This document shows positions 53,944 to 61,550 of a DNA stretch of 64,000 nt, piece by piece. The notes beneath the pieces are model-generated. The model did no database searches. It saw only the letters and a list, made by a program, of their open reading frames with translations, and was not told where the DNA came from. Within the stretch, counting starts at the first letter, position 1, and each line of letters begins with the position of its first letter. The position numbers were made by a program, and so were the translations under genes. The stretch lies in contig CBDHEY010000002.1 in assembly GCA_965262305.1 (NCBI GenBank), positions 1,550,001 to 1,614,000 of the forward strand, given 5' to 3'. This DNA is from CBDHEY01 sp965262305. GTDB lineage: Bacteria; Pseudomonadota; Gammaproteobacteria; Pseudomonadales; Cellvibrionaceae.

Positions 53944-54624
53944 GTGCAAATTGAGATAGTTCAAGAGGAAAAGGAATTTCTCATTGTCAATAAACCTACG
54001 GATATTCAAATACACAATTCTCGTGAATCCCTGGGACTAATTTCGATAATACGAAATCAATATAATGATCCTGCATTATACCCAGTTCATCGTTTAGATA
54101 AAATCACTTCGGGCTTGCTCATTATTGCCAAAGGTGAAGTAGCTAATCAAAAACTATCCTTATTGTTTCAGTCCAAAAGAATAAAGAAAATATATTTTGC
54201 AATCGCCGTTGGTAAACCTAAGAAAAAACAAGGTACAGTTTCTGGTGATATGGCGCTTAGTAGAGATGGTTGTTGGAAGCTGTTGCGAACAAAAGAAAAT
54301 CCTTCAATGACGCAATTTCATTCATTTGGTTTAGGAAATGGATGTCGCGCATATTTGGTAAAACCTATTACCGGAAAAACCCATCAAATTCGGGTTGCTT
54401 TAAAATCACAATCTGCGCCGATACTAGGCGACGTGCGCTATGGTGGCAGAGCAAGTGATCGTGCTTACCTGCACTCTATGGGTTTGAAATTTGAATTGGA
54501 TGATAATCAGTACACCTATGCATTGGCTCCCAATTCTGGTGATGAATTTAGGTCAGAAGCTGTGCTTTCTGTTTTATCTTCGATTGGGGATCCGTTTAAA
54601 TTTAACTGGCCAGATTCACGCTGA
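53944..54624 (+). CDS. RluA-family pseudouridine synthase
   Basis: 226 residues from GTG 53944, lacking an S4 domain. The catalytic motif HRLDKITSGLLIIAK (Asp near residue 50) and the RIKKIYFAIAVG, KTHQIRVALKS and PILGDVRYGG segments are those of RluA-type enzymes. It probably modifies uridines in rRNA or tRNA; the target is not clear. It starts 3 bases after the preceding stop. Confidence 0.88.
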   Translation: MQIEIVQEEKEFLIVNKPTDIQIHNSRESLGLISIIRNQYNDPALYPVHRLDKITSGLLIIAKGEVANQKLSLLFQSKRIKKIYFAIAVGKPKKKQGTVSGDMALSRDGCWKLLRTKENPSMTQFHSFGLGNGCRAYLVKPITGKTHQIRVALKSQSAPILGDVRYGGRASDRAYLHSMGLKFELDDNQYTYALAPNSGDEFRSEAVLSVLSSIGDPFKFNWPDSR

Positions 54625-54711
54625 TTTGTTGTATATTTTTTTCTTTCCGTTGAGTCCACAAAATGATGTGGTAACATTGCTGAACAAAATTATTTCACAA
54701 TTGGAGACACT

Positions 54712-54972
54712 ATGACAGATCCTGTTTGGATAGATGTACGAGAAGCAGACGAATTTGCTGGCCCACATTATGATGGCTCGATTAATATATCATATGAGGT
54801 CATAGGTGAAAAAATCTCCGATCTCAATCTCGCGCTAGACACAGATATACGTGTCTATTGCCGCTCAGGACGACGATCAGGTGTTGCAAAGCAGGTCTTA
54901 GAATCAATGGGGTATACACGAGTTACGAATGAGGGCGGCTTAAAAGAAGTGCTTGGGATTGATATCGATTAA
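54712..54972 (+). CDS. Single-domain rhodanese
   Basis: 86 residues, a single rhodanese domain with WIDVREADEFAGPHYDGS and the active-site loop YCRSGRRSGVAK (catalytic Cys near 50). It is the size of PspE/GlpE and has no signal peptide, so it is cytoplasmic. Sulphur acceptor unknown. ATG at 54712 has TTGGAGACACT upstream. Confidence 0.9.
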   Translation: MTDPVWIDVREADEFAGPHYDGSINISYEVIGEKISDLNLALDTDIRVYCRSGRRSGVAKQVLESMGYTRVTNEGGLKEVLGIDID

Positions 54973-54974
54973 TT

Positions 54975-56042
54975 TTATTTCGCTTGAAGTAAATTAATTT
55001 TAAAATGTCGATTTCTATTCAATTCTGAAACTTGGCCTATCTTATTTTCAGGAATAGAAACAAAACTATTTGTTACAAATACGGCGTAACCTTTAGGGTT
55101 GAGAAGAGACTCAGCGGAATCAAAGAAACGTTGCGTTAAGCTTTTACTAGTATCAAATCCCTGATGAAAAGGAGGGTTGCAGACTATGAGATCAAACTTT
55201 TCGGTGATTGTATTTCCGCAATCTGAGGAGGTAACCGTCGTATTAATTTCCAAATCTTGTGTGAATAATTCTATGTTTCGAGTTGCAGCGTTTATGGCAG
55301 CCGCATTATTGTCCGTGAGATATAATTTAGTTAAATTTGGGCAAAGTTCTTTTAGTATGATTTGTGCAGCAAGGTACCCGTAGCCGCAACCCAAATCTAA
55401 ACATGTTTCTATTTCGGTAAATGAGTCAGTAAGTTTATGTCCACTAATGGTTTCAATCAGAAATTTACTGCCATCGTCAATTTTATTCCAGCCATAGATT
55501 CCAGGTTTACTATAAAAGGACGACGATTCTAAGTTAATCTCCTTGCGCAGATACGGATAGTTTTGATCCTCTAGAGGAATGGAGTCGTCTGCATTTTTTT
55601 TCATTTTTGCAATATAAAGATTTCCTTGTTTATTTAATGTTCCTGAAAAACTTAATTGTTTTCTTAGTTTTTCATAGTAGTTTTTTATCCCCTCGTTTTT
55701 TTGACCTCCAATAACGATGATTCCAGAATCAGATAGTAACTCTCTAAGGTGATTTAAAATATGATGTGTCACAGCCCGTTCTTTAGATACGCTATAGATA
55801 ATATATTCAAATTTATTGACTTGAAGTTCGGAAAAATCGAAATCATTAAAAACACATGCGAGATTTATTTCTTTTGCTTCTTCAAACAGATCGAATCTGT
55901 TTGTAATAATCGTAATATCTTGACAAAATTGAGTTAATTCACTTAACTGGTTTTTACAGTTTTCGTCGCCTATTAATAAAACTCGATTTTCGCTCTCATT
56001 ATTAATCTCGATATTTTGGATTAGGTTTCTCAGAATGCTCAT
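54975..56042 (-). CDS. rsmC: 16S rRNA guanine-N2 methyltransferase RsmC-like
   Basis: 355 residues, two-lobed like RsmC. The N-terminal lobe is a degenerate methyltransferase fold (IIYSVSKERAVTHHILNHLR). The C-terminal lobe is active, with YSKPGIYGWNKIDDGSKFLI, SAM motif CLDLGCGYGYLAAQIIL and catalytic NPPF in CNPPFHQGFDTSKS. RsmC methylates G1207 of 16S rRNA. RlmG is the close alternative; length and KIDDGS favour RsmC. It converges with the rhodanese gene, leaving two bases between stops. Confidence 0.83.
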   Translation of the reverse strand: MSILRNLIQNIEINNESENRVLLIGDENCKNQLSELTQFCQDITIITNRFDLFEEAKEINLACVFNDFDFSELQVNKFEYIIYSVSKERAVTHHILNHLRELLSDSGIIVIGGQKNEGIKNYYEKLRKQLSFSGTLNKQGNLYIAKMKKNADDSIPLEDQNYPYLRKEINLESSSFYSKPGIYGWNKIDDGSKFLIETISGHKLTDSFTEIETCLDLGCGYGYLAAQIILKELCPNLTKLYLTDNNAAAINAATRNIELFTQDLEINTTVTSSDCGNTITEKFDLIVCNPPFHQGFDTSKSLTQRFFDSAESLLNPKGYAVFVTNSFVSIPENKIGQVSELNRNRHFKINLLQAK

Positions 56043-56066
56043 GATTATTTAATAAATTTCTTTGTT

Positions 56067-56819
56067 TTATTTTAAAAGAAGCTCAACTTCTTGCGGAGTT
56101 AACAGTCGATATTCACTTAGTTCGAGGTTTTTATCGAGCTGGAGATTGCCTATTTTACTCCTATGAAGCTTAACGACATGATTTCCTATTGCTGCAAACA
56201 TGCGTTTTACTTGGTGGTATTTCCCTTCAGAAATAACCAACTCACACGTGTGTTTTGATAGAACTGATAATTTAGCTGGCTTGGTTTTTTTTGTTTCACC
56301 GTTAAGTAATATTCCGTCTAAAAACAACTGAGGATCAATATTTCTTAATGGCTTGTCGAGCGTCACTGAATAGCGTTTAAAACATTCTTTTTGAGGTGAA
56401 GTAATTTGATGGTTCCAGGCTCCATTATTTGTCAACAAGACAAAGCCTGTGGTGTCGATATCAAGCCTACCGGCGATTTGTATTTGATTCACTATTACAT
56501 CTGATGGCGTAAACTCTGCTGATGCAGAATTTTTCGTGTTCCGGATAAGCTCAATGACGGTTGGGTGGACACTATCTTGATTAGCACATACGTAACCTTT
56601 GGGCTTGTTCAGCATTAAGATAAAGTCGTTTATCGGACAAATACGCCTTTCAGCGATACAAACTTCTTGCTCCGAATGTATTTTTATTGATGTATCTGAA
56701 ACAACCTGGCCATCAACGGTTATTTTTCCAGATTTGGCCAGGTTTTTGATGTCACTCCTAGAAAATTCAGAATAATTTGCGACGAACTTATCTAAGCGTA
56801 TATTCGCGGTTTTGCTCAC
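56067..56819 (-). CDS. rsuA: 16S rRNA pseudouridine synthase RsuA-like
   Basis: About 250 residues from GTG 56819, which starts just after the folD stop and gives an N terminus SKTANIRLDKFVANY close to known RsuA. A TTG at 56855 would add 12 residues and overlap folD. The S4 domain is followed by FILMLNKPKGYVCANQD, the catalytic GRLDIDTTGFVLLTNNG, and SEGKYHQVKRMFAAIGNHV. It forms the pseudouridine at position 516 of 16S rRNA in E. coli. The start is uncertain. Confidence 0.87.
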   Translation of the reverse strand: MSKTANIRLDKFVANYSEFSRSDIKNLAKSGKITVDGQVVSDTSIKIHSEQEVCIAERRICPINDFILMLNKPKGYVCANQDSVHPTVIELIRNTKNSASAEFTPSDVIVNQIQIAGRLDIDTTGFVLLTNNGAWNHQITSPQKECFKRYSVTLDKPLRNIDPQLFLDGILLNGETKKTKPAKLSVLSKHTCELVISEGKYHQVKRMFAAIGNHVVKLHRSKIGNLQLDKNLELSEYRLLTPQEVELLLK

Positions 56820-56823
56820 TGAA

Positions 56824-57669
56824 TCAACTGAGAAGCTTTTTCTCGCCCGATTCAACTGTTTGATAAATAAGCGTGTTAATCGTCATGGGACCAACACCAC
56901 CAGGAACAGGGGTGTATGCGGCAACACGCTCTGCTAGAGGTGAAAGCTCAATATCACCAATTCCACCTGGGTGATAGCCAGCATCAACGACGACGGCTCC
57001 GTCTTTAATCCAATTTGCTTGAATAAATTCTGGCTTGCCTACAGCTCCAATCAAAATGTCCGCGTTTCGAATGTGATTTTCTAAGCCTTTTGTTCGGGAA
57101 TGGCAAATAGTCACTGTTGCATTTGCATTTAGGAGCATTGCTGCCATCGGTTTTCCCAAAATTGGGCTTCTACCAACCACTACTGCATGTTTTCCAGCGA
57201 GTGGCAAATTGTAAGCTTCTAAAAGACGCATAATTCCCTTAGGGGTAGCGCAACCATAGGCTTCTTCGCCCATGGCCATGCGTCCATACCCCCAGCATGT
57301 CACGCCATCAACGTCTTTTTCCAATGAAATAGCATCAAAACAGACACGTTCATCAATATGAGATGGGACTGGGTGCTGAAGTAATATACCGTGCACATTG
57401 GGATCTGTATTTAACTCTTGGATTTTATCTAGCAACTCATTAGTCGTCGTTTCTGAGGGCAGGGTAACCTTTAAAGAGCCCATTCCAATGCGCTCACAGG
57501 CATTACCTTTCATTTTAACGTAGGTAGCTGATGCTGGGTCATCTCCAACCAATATTGTGGCCAGAATGGGCGTCTGACCAGTTTTTTCTTTTAGGGTCGT
57601 GACTCGCGACGATAATTCAGTTTCTGTTCTTTTCGCAATGGCTTTACCATCTAGAATAAGTGCCGACAT
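56824..57669 (-). CDS. folD: Methylenetetrahydrofolate dehydrogenase/cyclohydrolase
   Basis: 281 residues from ATG 57669. Bifunctional enzyme of one-carbon metabolism interconverting 5,10-methylene- and 10-formyl-tetrahydrofolate. Catalytic tyrosine and lysine lie in TYVKMKGNACERIGM. The NADP-binding strand is VVGRSPILGKPMAAMLL and the C-terminal signature is PVPGGVGPMTINTL. It precedes rsuA on the minus strand with 4 bases between stop and the GTG start chosen for it. Confidence 0.96.
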   Translation of the reverse strand: MSALILDGKAIAKRTETELSSRVTTLKEKTGQTPILATILVGDDPASATYVKMKGNACERIGMGSLKVTLPSETTTNELLDKIQELNTDPNVHGILLQHPVPSHIDERVCFDAISLEKDVDGVTCWGYGRMAMGEEAYGCATPKGIMRLLEAYNLPLAGKHAVVVGRSPILGKPMAAMLLNANATVTICHSRTKGLENHIRNADILIGAVGKPEFIQANWIKDGAVVVDAGYHPGGIGDIELSPLAERVAAYTPVPGGVGPMTINTLIYQTVESGEKKLLS

Positions 57670-57791
57670 GGGCAAGTTTTTCCTATTTAATCTAATAATT
57701 TGCTAATATCGTATTGTCCCATAGGTGAATAATTTCACCAAATATTTCATACAAATCAAATTGTTAAACCAAACGAATTTGAAATTATTCG

Positions 57792-57820
57792 TTGACGCCA
57801 TAAGGTCTCATGGGTATTAT
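57792..57820 (+). promoter_or_regulatory. Promoter of the Pro-Arg-His tRNA cluster
   Basis: TTGACG (57792-57797), a 17-base spacer, TATTAT (57815-57820) followed by GCTGCCC, a GC-rich start region typical of tRNA promoters. tRNA-Pro begins 36 bases downstream. Confidence 0.75.
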
Positions 57821-57856
57821 GCTGCCCTCTCGAAACTTGGCGTTTTTCGTCATCGT

Positions 57857-57933
57857 CGGAGTGTAGCGCAGTCTGGTAGCGCGCCTGCTTTGGGAGCAGG
57901 ATGTCGGGGGTTCGAATCCCTCCACTCCGACCA
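57857..57933 (+). tRNA. tRNA-Pro (anticodon TGG)
   Basis: 77 bases with CCA. Acceptor CGGAGTG/CACTCCG, anticodon stem-loop CCTGC-TTTGGGA-GCAGG giving TGG, and T-arm GGGGTTCGAATCCC. First gene of a three-tRNA cluster. Confidence 0.97.
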
Positions 57934-57968
57934 ATTTTGAGCCTGCCCCTCACCGGGTTTCTTATTAA

Positions 57969-58045
57969 GCGCCCGTAGCTCAGCTGGATAGAGCATCCGC
58001 CTTCTAAGCGGACGGTCGCAGGTTCGAATCCTGCCGGGCGCGCCA
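57969..58045 (+). tRNA. tRNA-Arg (anticodon TCT)
   Basis: 77 bases with CCA. Acceptor GCGCCCG/CGGGCGC, anticodon stem-loop TCCGC-CTTCTAA-GCGGA giving TCT (reads AGA/AGG), T-arm CAGGTTCGAATCCTG. Confidence 0.96.
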
Positions 58046-58148
58046 TGTATTCGCTCGTTTTAAGCATGTGGTGGTGTCTGATAGACTACACTCTATATTG
58101 CTTCTCGTAGTAAACTTACTCCATATTATTGAGTAGTTTTTCTTGATG

Positions 58149-58224
58149 GTGAACGTAGCTCAGTTGGTAGAGCCCCGGATTGTGATTCCGGTGGTCGCGG
58201 GTTCGATCCCCGTCGTTCACCCCA
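58149..58224 (+). tRNA. tRNA-His (anticodon GTG)
   Basis: 76 bases with CCA. Acceptor GTGAACG/CGTTCAC, anticodon stem-loop CCGGA-TTGTGAT-TCCGG giving GTG, and discriminator C. The G at 58148 would give the extra 5' G(-1) needed for histidyl-tRNA charging. Confidence 0.97.
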
Positions 58225-58626
58225 ATATGTCCACTCTTTCCAGTTTAATTGACTTCAATACCGCGTTCTTCAAGATTAGTTTCTACCTTACACCGGTTAT
58301 CTGATGATCAAAAATTCGACAATCTATTTGGTTTGAATTAAATAAAAGCTAATTGCTGATCCGCTCGGCTAACAAAAACACAAGTATCAATATTTAAAGA
58401 AAGGGATAGGGAGTGTATTTTTAAGCTCAATTCTGATTAGAGAGTATGTTTTATTAGACGTTTGATCTCAAAAAGAAAAATTTTAGGAATTAGTTTTAGT
58501 AAAGTTGATTTTATTTTCTATAGCGCGGATTAAATTAGTAGTGATAAGAAAAATCGGCTGAGATTTTAAAGAATACATAACATCAATCACTATTGATCAA
58601 CTAAATTTTTGTGAAATTTATATCTA
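58225..58626. other. AT-rich stretch after the tRNA cluster
   Basis: About 400 bases with many stops in all frames. No good terminator, repeat or small RNA could be supported by eye. Confidence 0.5.
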
Positions 58627-58833
58627 TTATCTCCAATGTTTTTTCAAGTGCTCAAAGACAATTTCTCTTAAAAGTAAATTTGCAAAATACTCTCCATTAT
58701 TGTCAAAATTTTTTGATTTTGATCCCATAGGATCTGTGCAAGTTACTGTTACGATTCCCTTTTCTTCAATAGCTCTGCCTGTGAATACTCTTCCCTCCAC
58801 AATTGTTTTTACTTCATACTCTTTCAAAAACAC
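58627..58833 (-). CDS. Hypothetical small protein
   Basis: 68 residues from GTG 58833, with TTGGG about 3 bases upstream as a poor ribosome-binding site. The sequence looks like real protein: a strand-rich first half (VKTIVEGRVFTGRAIEEKGI, VTVTCTDPMG) and an amphipathic C-terminal helix (ANLLLREIVFEHLKKHWR). No family recognised. It stands alone between the tRNA cluster and the RiPP-type genes. Its single cysteine and lack of a Ser/Thr/Cys-rich tail argue against it being an azoline precursor. Confidence 0.45.
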   Translation of the reverse strand: MFLKEYEVKTIVEGRVFTGRAIEEKGIVTVTCTDPMGSKSKNFDNNGEYFANLLLREIVFEHLKKHWR

Positions 58834-59492
58834 AACCCAACGAACATTGATATTAATTTCTTAAGGCTTAACTCAAATAGGTATCAGTATGTGTGTAATT
58901 TTAAGGCCATAGTGAAACCGTTATTAAAAGGATTCATAACCTTAGCGATTAATCACAATAAATACCCACTTTAATCCGGGATTAATAATCGACTTATTTT
59001 TAGTATTGATAGCGGTAGCCTTAACCCTATGAAATAGGACTATGAATTAGCCTGAGGCCTTGTGTCGATTACAAATTATTACTCGATTAGTAATAACCAT
59101 GAATCAAGGCAATAAAAATATTGTGGAATATTGAACACCGTTTAATCATGAAAAATAAGTGTCAACGACATTTAGTTGTTGGCCAATATTCGCTTATTTA
59201 ATTCATTTTTTTAATCGAACAATCGTTAAATCAATCATGTCTTTATGCAAATAGGGTAAGTTTGTAGGGTGTTTTAATGGTTTAAATAAGGATGTATTTG
59301 TTAAAAACATGATATTTTTAAAGATGAATTTGATGTAATAACGCGTAATTTATTTTGTACCGTTATATAGAGATAATGACCTTGTGATGTGACGAGATGG
59401 TTAAGGAAAATTATTCGTTATTCGCTCTGAACGGAGCTCAAGGTTACATGGAGGTATGGCGCACGGAGCAGTCGACTGCAAAGGATTGCAAA
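58834..59492. other. Long gene-free AT-rich stretch downstream of the FHA gene
   Basis: About 660 bases next to the end of the RiPP-type gene set. Forward ATGs at 59099 and 59148 give only 10 and 16 codons. An open frame from 59397 runs mainly through the FHA gene in antisense. No clear terminator, precursor peptide or repeat was found; a small RNA or an unusual short peptide cannot be excluded. Confidence 0.45.
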
Positions 59493-60425
59493 TTAACCGA
59501 TTTCTTCGAGAGGTGCAAAGCCTCCTTCAATAGAAATTTCTTTATAGGCAAACCTGAGCTCACCAGGTCTTCTTTCTATAACTTGGTGCAGAGTAAGGTG
59601 TTTTATTTTACTTGCAACTTGTTTTCGGAAACGAAAAACTTGAATATTAATATGTTGTTCTGCAATGCCCATCATGCGAATAAGTAGATCTTTTTTTATC
59701 CAGCCCTGTTCTGATTCAGAAACCCCTTTTTGTATATCCATCAGTCGTTGCTTTGCGAGTAACAGTAATAGGTAATGATGGTTTCTAATTCCAAGATCAA
59801 CGGTTTGGTCATTGGCTTCAAGGCTAAGAGAGATATGTTCTTCATTAGGGCTAGATTGAAAACAAAATTTTATGCCAGAAGGTGCAGAAGTATGTATTGT
59901 TTCTGTTGTGGGGCAAGGGCGAGCGTCCATAAATTGCCAAAAAATTCCATTTGCTCCAACTTTATCTCCGGTTTTTATTGTGTGAGACTCTCCATCTAGT
60001 TCGCACTTCCATTCTCCGATGTCAGATAATGCCAACATGATATCTGTCTCCGATAGAGGAAGTCTTTCTACATCATGTAAAGGAATAAAATCATAGCCTT
60101 CAGTGAGCGGCATTAACCCCGTTTTGGGAGGTTTGGAGCACTCCAATATCCATGTTTCATTTGCCGCTACGCCAAATTGGATTTCTGCATTTTCAGGTAA
60201 GTTATAATATTGGCCAGAGGTGAGTCTTTTTCTATTCAGGTAGGTTCCATTGCTGCTCGAATCTTTTATTTTCCAGCAGGTGTCGTCCCAAGCTATACAG
60301 GCATGGTTTCGGGAAGTACCTGAGTTACTCAGTACGGTAATATTTGTTTCGCCATCACGTCCAAATGTGTGGTTAACTCGTAAGAGAATTTTTTCCTTTG
60401 TTATTGGGTTTACCAAACTAGCCAT
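59493..60425 (-). CDS. FHA-domain protein linked to the YcaO gene
   Basis: 310 residues, no signal peptide or membrane helix. The N-terminal FHA domain (about residues 15-95) has its phosphothreonine-binding marks: FGRDGETNITVLSNSGTSRN (GR, SRNHA) and DSSSNGTYLNRKRL (NG). The middle is a beta-rich part without a name. The C-terminal 100 residues look helical and winged-helix-like (IKKDLLIRMMGIAEQHINIQ, then VFRFRKQVA and VIERRPGELRFAYKE), so it may bind DNA or a partner. It lies 153 bases downstream of the reductase gene on the same strand, a gap long enough for its own promoter. A sensory or regulatory role in the cluster is inference. Confidence 0.78.
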   Translation of the reverse strand: MASLVNPITKEKILLRVNHTFGRDGETNITVLSNSGTSRNHACIAWDDTCWKIKDSSSNGTYLNRKRLTSGQYYNLPENAEIQFGVAANETWILECSKPPKTGLMPLTEGYDFIPLHDVERLPLSETDIMLALSDIGEWKCELDGESHTIKTGDKVGANGIFWQFMDARPCPTTETIHTSAPSGIKFCFQSSPNEEHISLSLEANDQTVDLGIRNHHYLLLLLAKQRLMDIQKGVSESEQGWIKKDLLIRMMGIAEQHINIQVFRFRKQVASKIKHLTLHQVIERRPGELRFAYKEISIEGGFAPLEEIG

Positions 60426-60578
60426 TGGATTACAAAATTCTATTTAACGGTAACACAAATTGTACTCAAATTACTTGGCACCTCAAGCATTAAATGGTGA
60501 GTTTTGAGTGAATAATGTGCCGATTTTTTGCTTTACGCGTTCTTATTGAGCTTACGAATAAAATATAAGTCTTTAGTA

Positions 60579-61550
60579 TTAAAACTGTTTGATCGTTCTA
60601 TATCCAAATATATCAAATAACGACGACCACATTTTACATAAAAACAGCACATATTCGGGGGTATTTTGGAAATTAATCTCGTTTTCCATTAATTCATAAA
60701 TAGTTTTTTGATTCGCTTCCTTGCGCCACTGGATTATATCTGGCAAAGAGCTCGTATTTTGGGTGGGTATATTTTTGGAAGTTTCGTAGATTTTTGATGT
60801 AACAGATGTGGATTGACTTAAAATTGGATGCCATAGACACGGGCCATAGGTGCCGTCTAGACTGAGTACGCCGCTAGGATAGGTGATTGTTATTTGATGT
60901 CCTAGCGGCGAATCTGCACTATCGTCTTCTTCAAAACGCCACTTTTGATAAATCATGATAAACGGGATGCCATTTAATCGAAAAGTGCAGTTAACATAGT
61001 TACCGATTTCCTTTTTGGTATCTTCTTCTAGCTCGAAAAGTCCAAAACAACGCATCAGAATATCTAACATTGAGAATAGTGTTCGGCTATTGCATTGGAC
61101 ACAAATTAAGGTGGGGGGATCTGATTCATTTAGCGCGGCGCACTGCTGAATAAATAATTCAATAGGTGGTAAGTTTGGGAAATGGCTATTTACAAAGCAT
61201 TTCTTTTTCGATTTTTCAGCTAATTTTACTAGCGCTTCAATATTATGAATATGAATAGGGTGCTCAATAATAACGTCTTTATTAAGTTTTAAGAAATCCG
61301 AAGCTATCTGAGTGGAAAGGCCTTCGTTGATTGCTATTACAGCGTAATCATAGTTTTCAGTAATACTATCTACCGTCGTAAACAAATCTACACCGAATTG
61401 TTCTGCAATTCTTATAGATCGATGACTTCCTTTCGCTAAAATGCCTGCAAGTTCCAGTTTTGGAGATTGGTAAATTGCAGGAAGATAAGACGCTCCGTAT
61501 TTGGTCCCACACAGGATAATTTTTTTCTTGGACGTAGCAGTATTTATCAT
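60579..61550 (-). CDS. Thiazolinyl imide reductase-like (Gfo/Idh/MocA-type) oxidoreductase
   Basis: 323 residues. The N-terminal Rossmann part reads KIILCGTKYGASYLPAIYQS then LELAGILAKGSHRSIRIAEQ, and EHPIHIHNIEALVKLAEKS with the NSHFPNLPPIELFI segment. These are the features I know from PchG/Irp3/YbtU thiazolinyl imide reductases, which reduce a thiazoline to a thiazolidine with NADPH during pyochelin and yersiniabactin synthesis. There is no nonribosomal peptide synthetase here; instead its ATG overlaps the end of the YcaO cyclodehydratase gene by four bases. The natural inference is that it reduces an azoline on a ribosomal peptide. The family call is by memory of motifs. Confidence 0.8.
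   Translation of the reverse strand: MINTATSKKKIILCGTKYGASYLPAIYQSPKLELAGILAKGSHRSIRIAEQFGVDLFTTVDSITENYDYAVIAINEGLSTQIASDFLKLNKDVIIEHPIHIHNIEALVKLAEKSKKKCFVNSHFPNLPPIELFIQQCAALNESDPPTLICVQCNSRTLFSMLDILMRCFGLFELEEDTKKEIGNYVNCTFRLNGIPFIMIYQKWRFEEDDSADSPLGHQITITYPSGVLSLDGTYGPCLWHPILSQSTSVTSKIYETSKNIPTQNTSSLPDIIQWRKEANQKTIYELMENEINFQNTPEYVLFLCKMWSSLFDIFGYRTIKQF

Noticed and set aside
59005..59025. RfaH ops-like element (AGCGGTAGCC)
   Set aside because: It lacks the full ops consensus and lies far from any long operon on that strand.
59397..59687. Forward ORF of 96 codons overlapping the FHA gene
   Set aside because: Most of it is antisense to the well-supported FHA gene, and the part outside is short with no family likeness.
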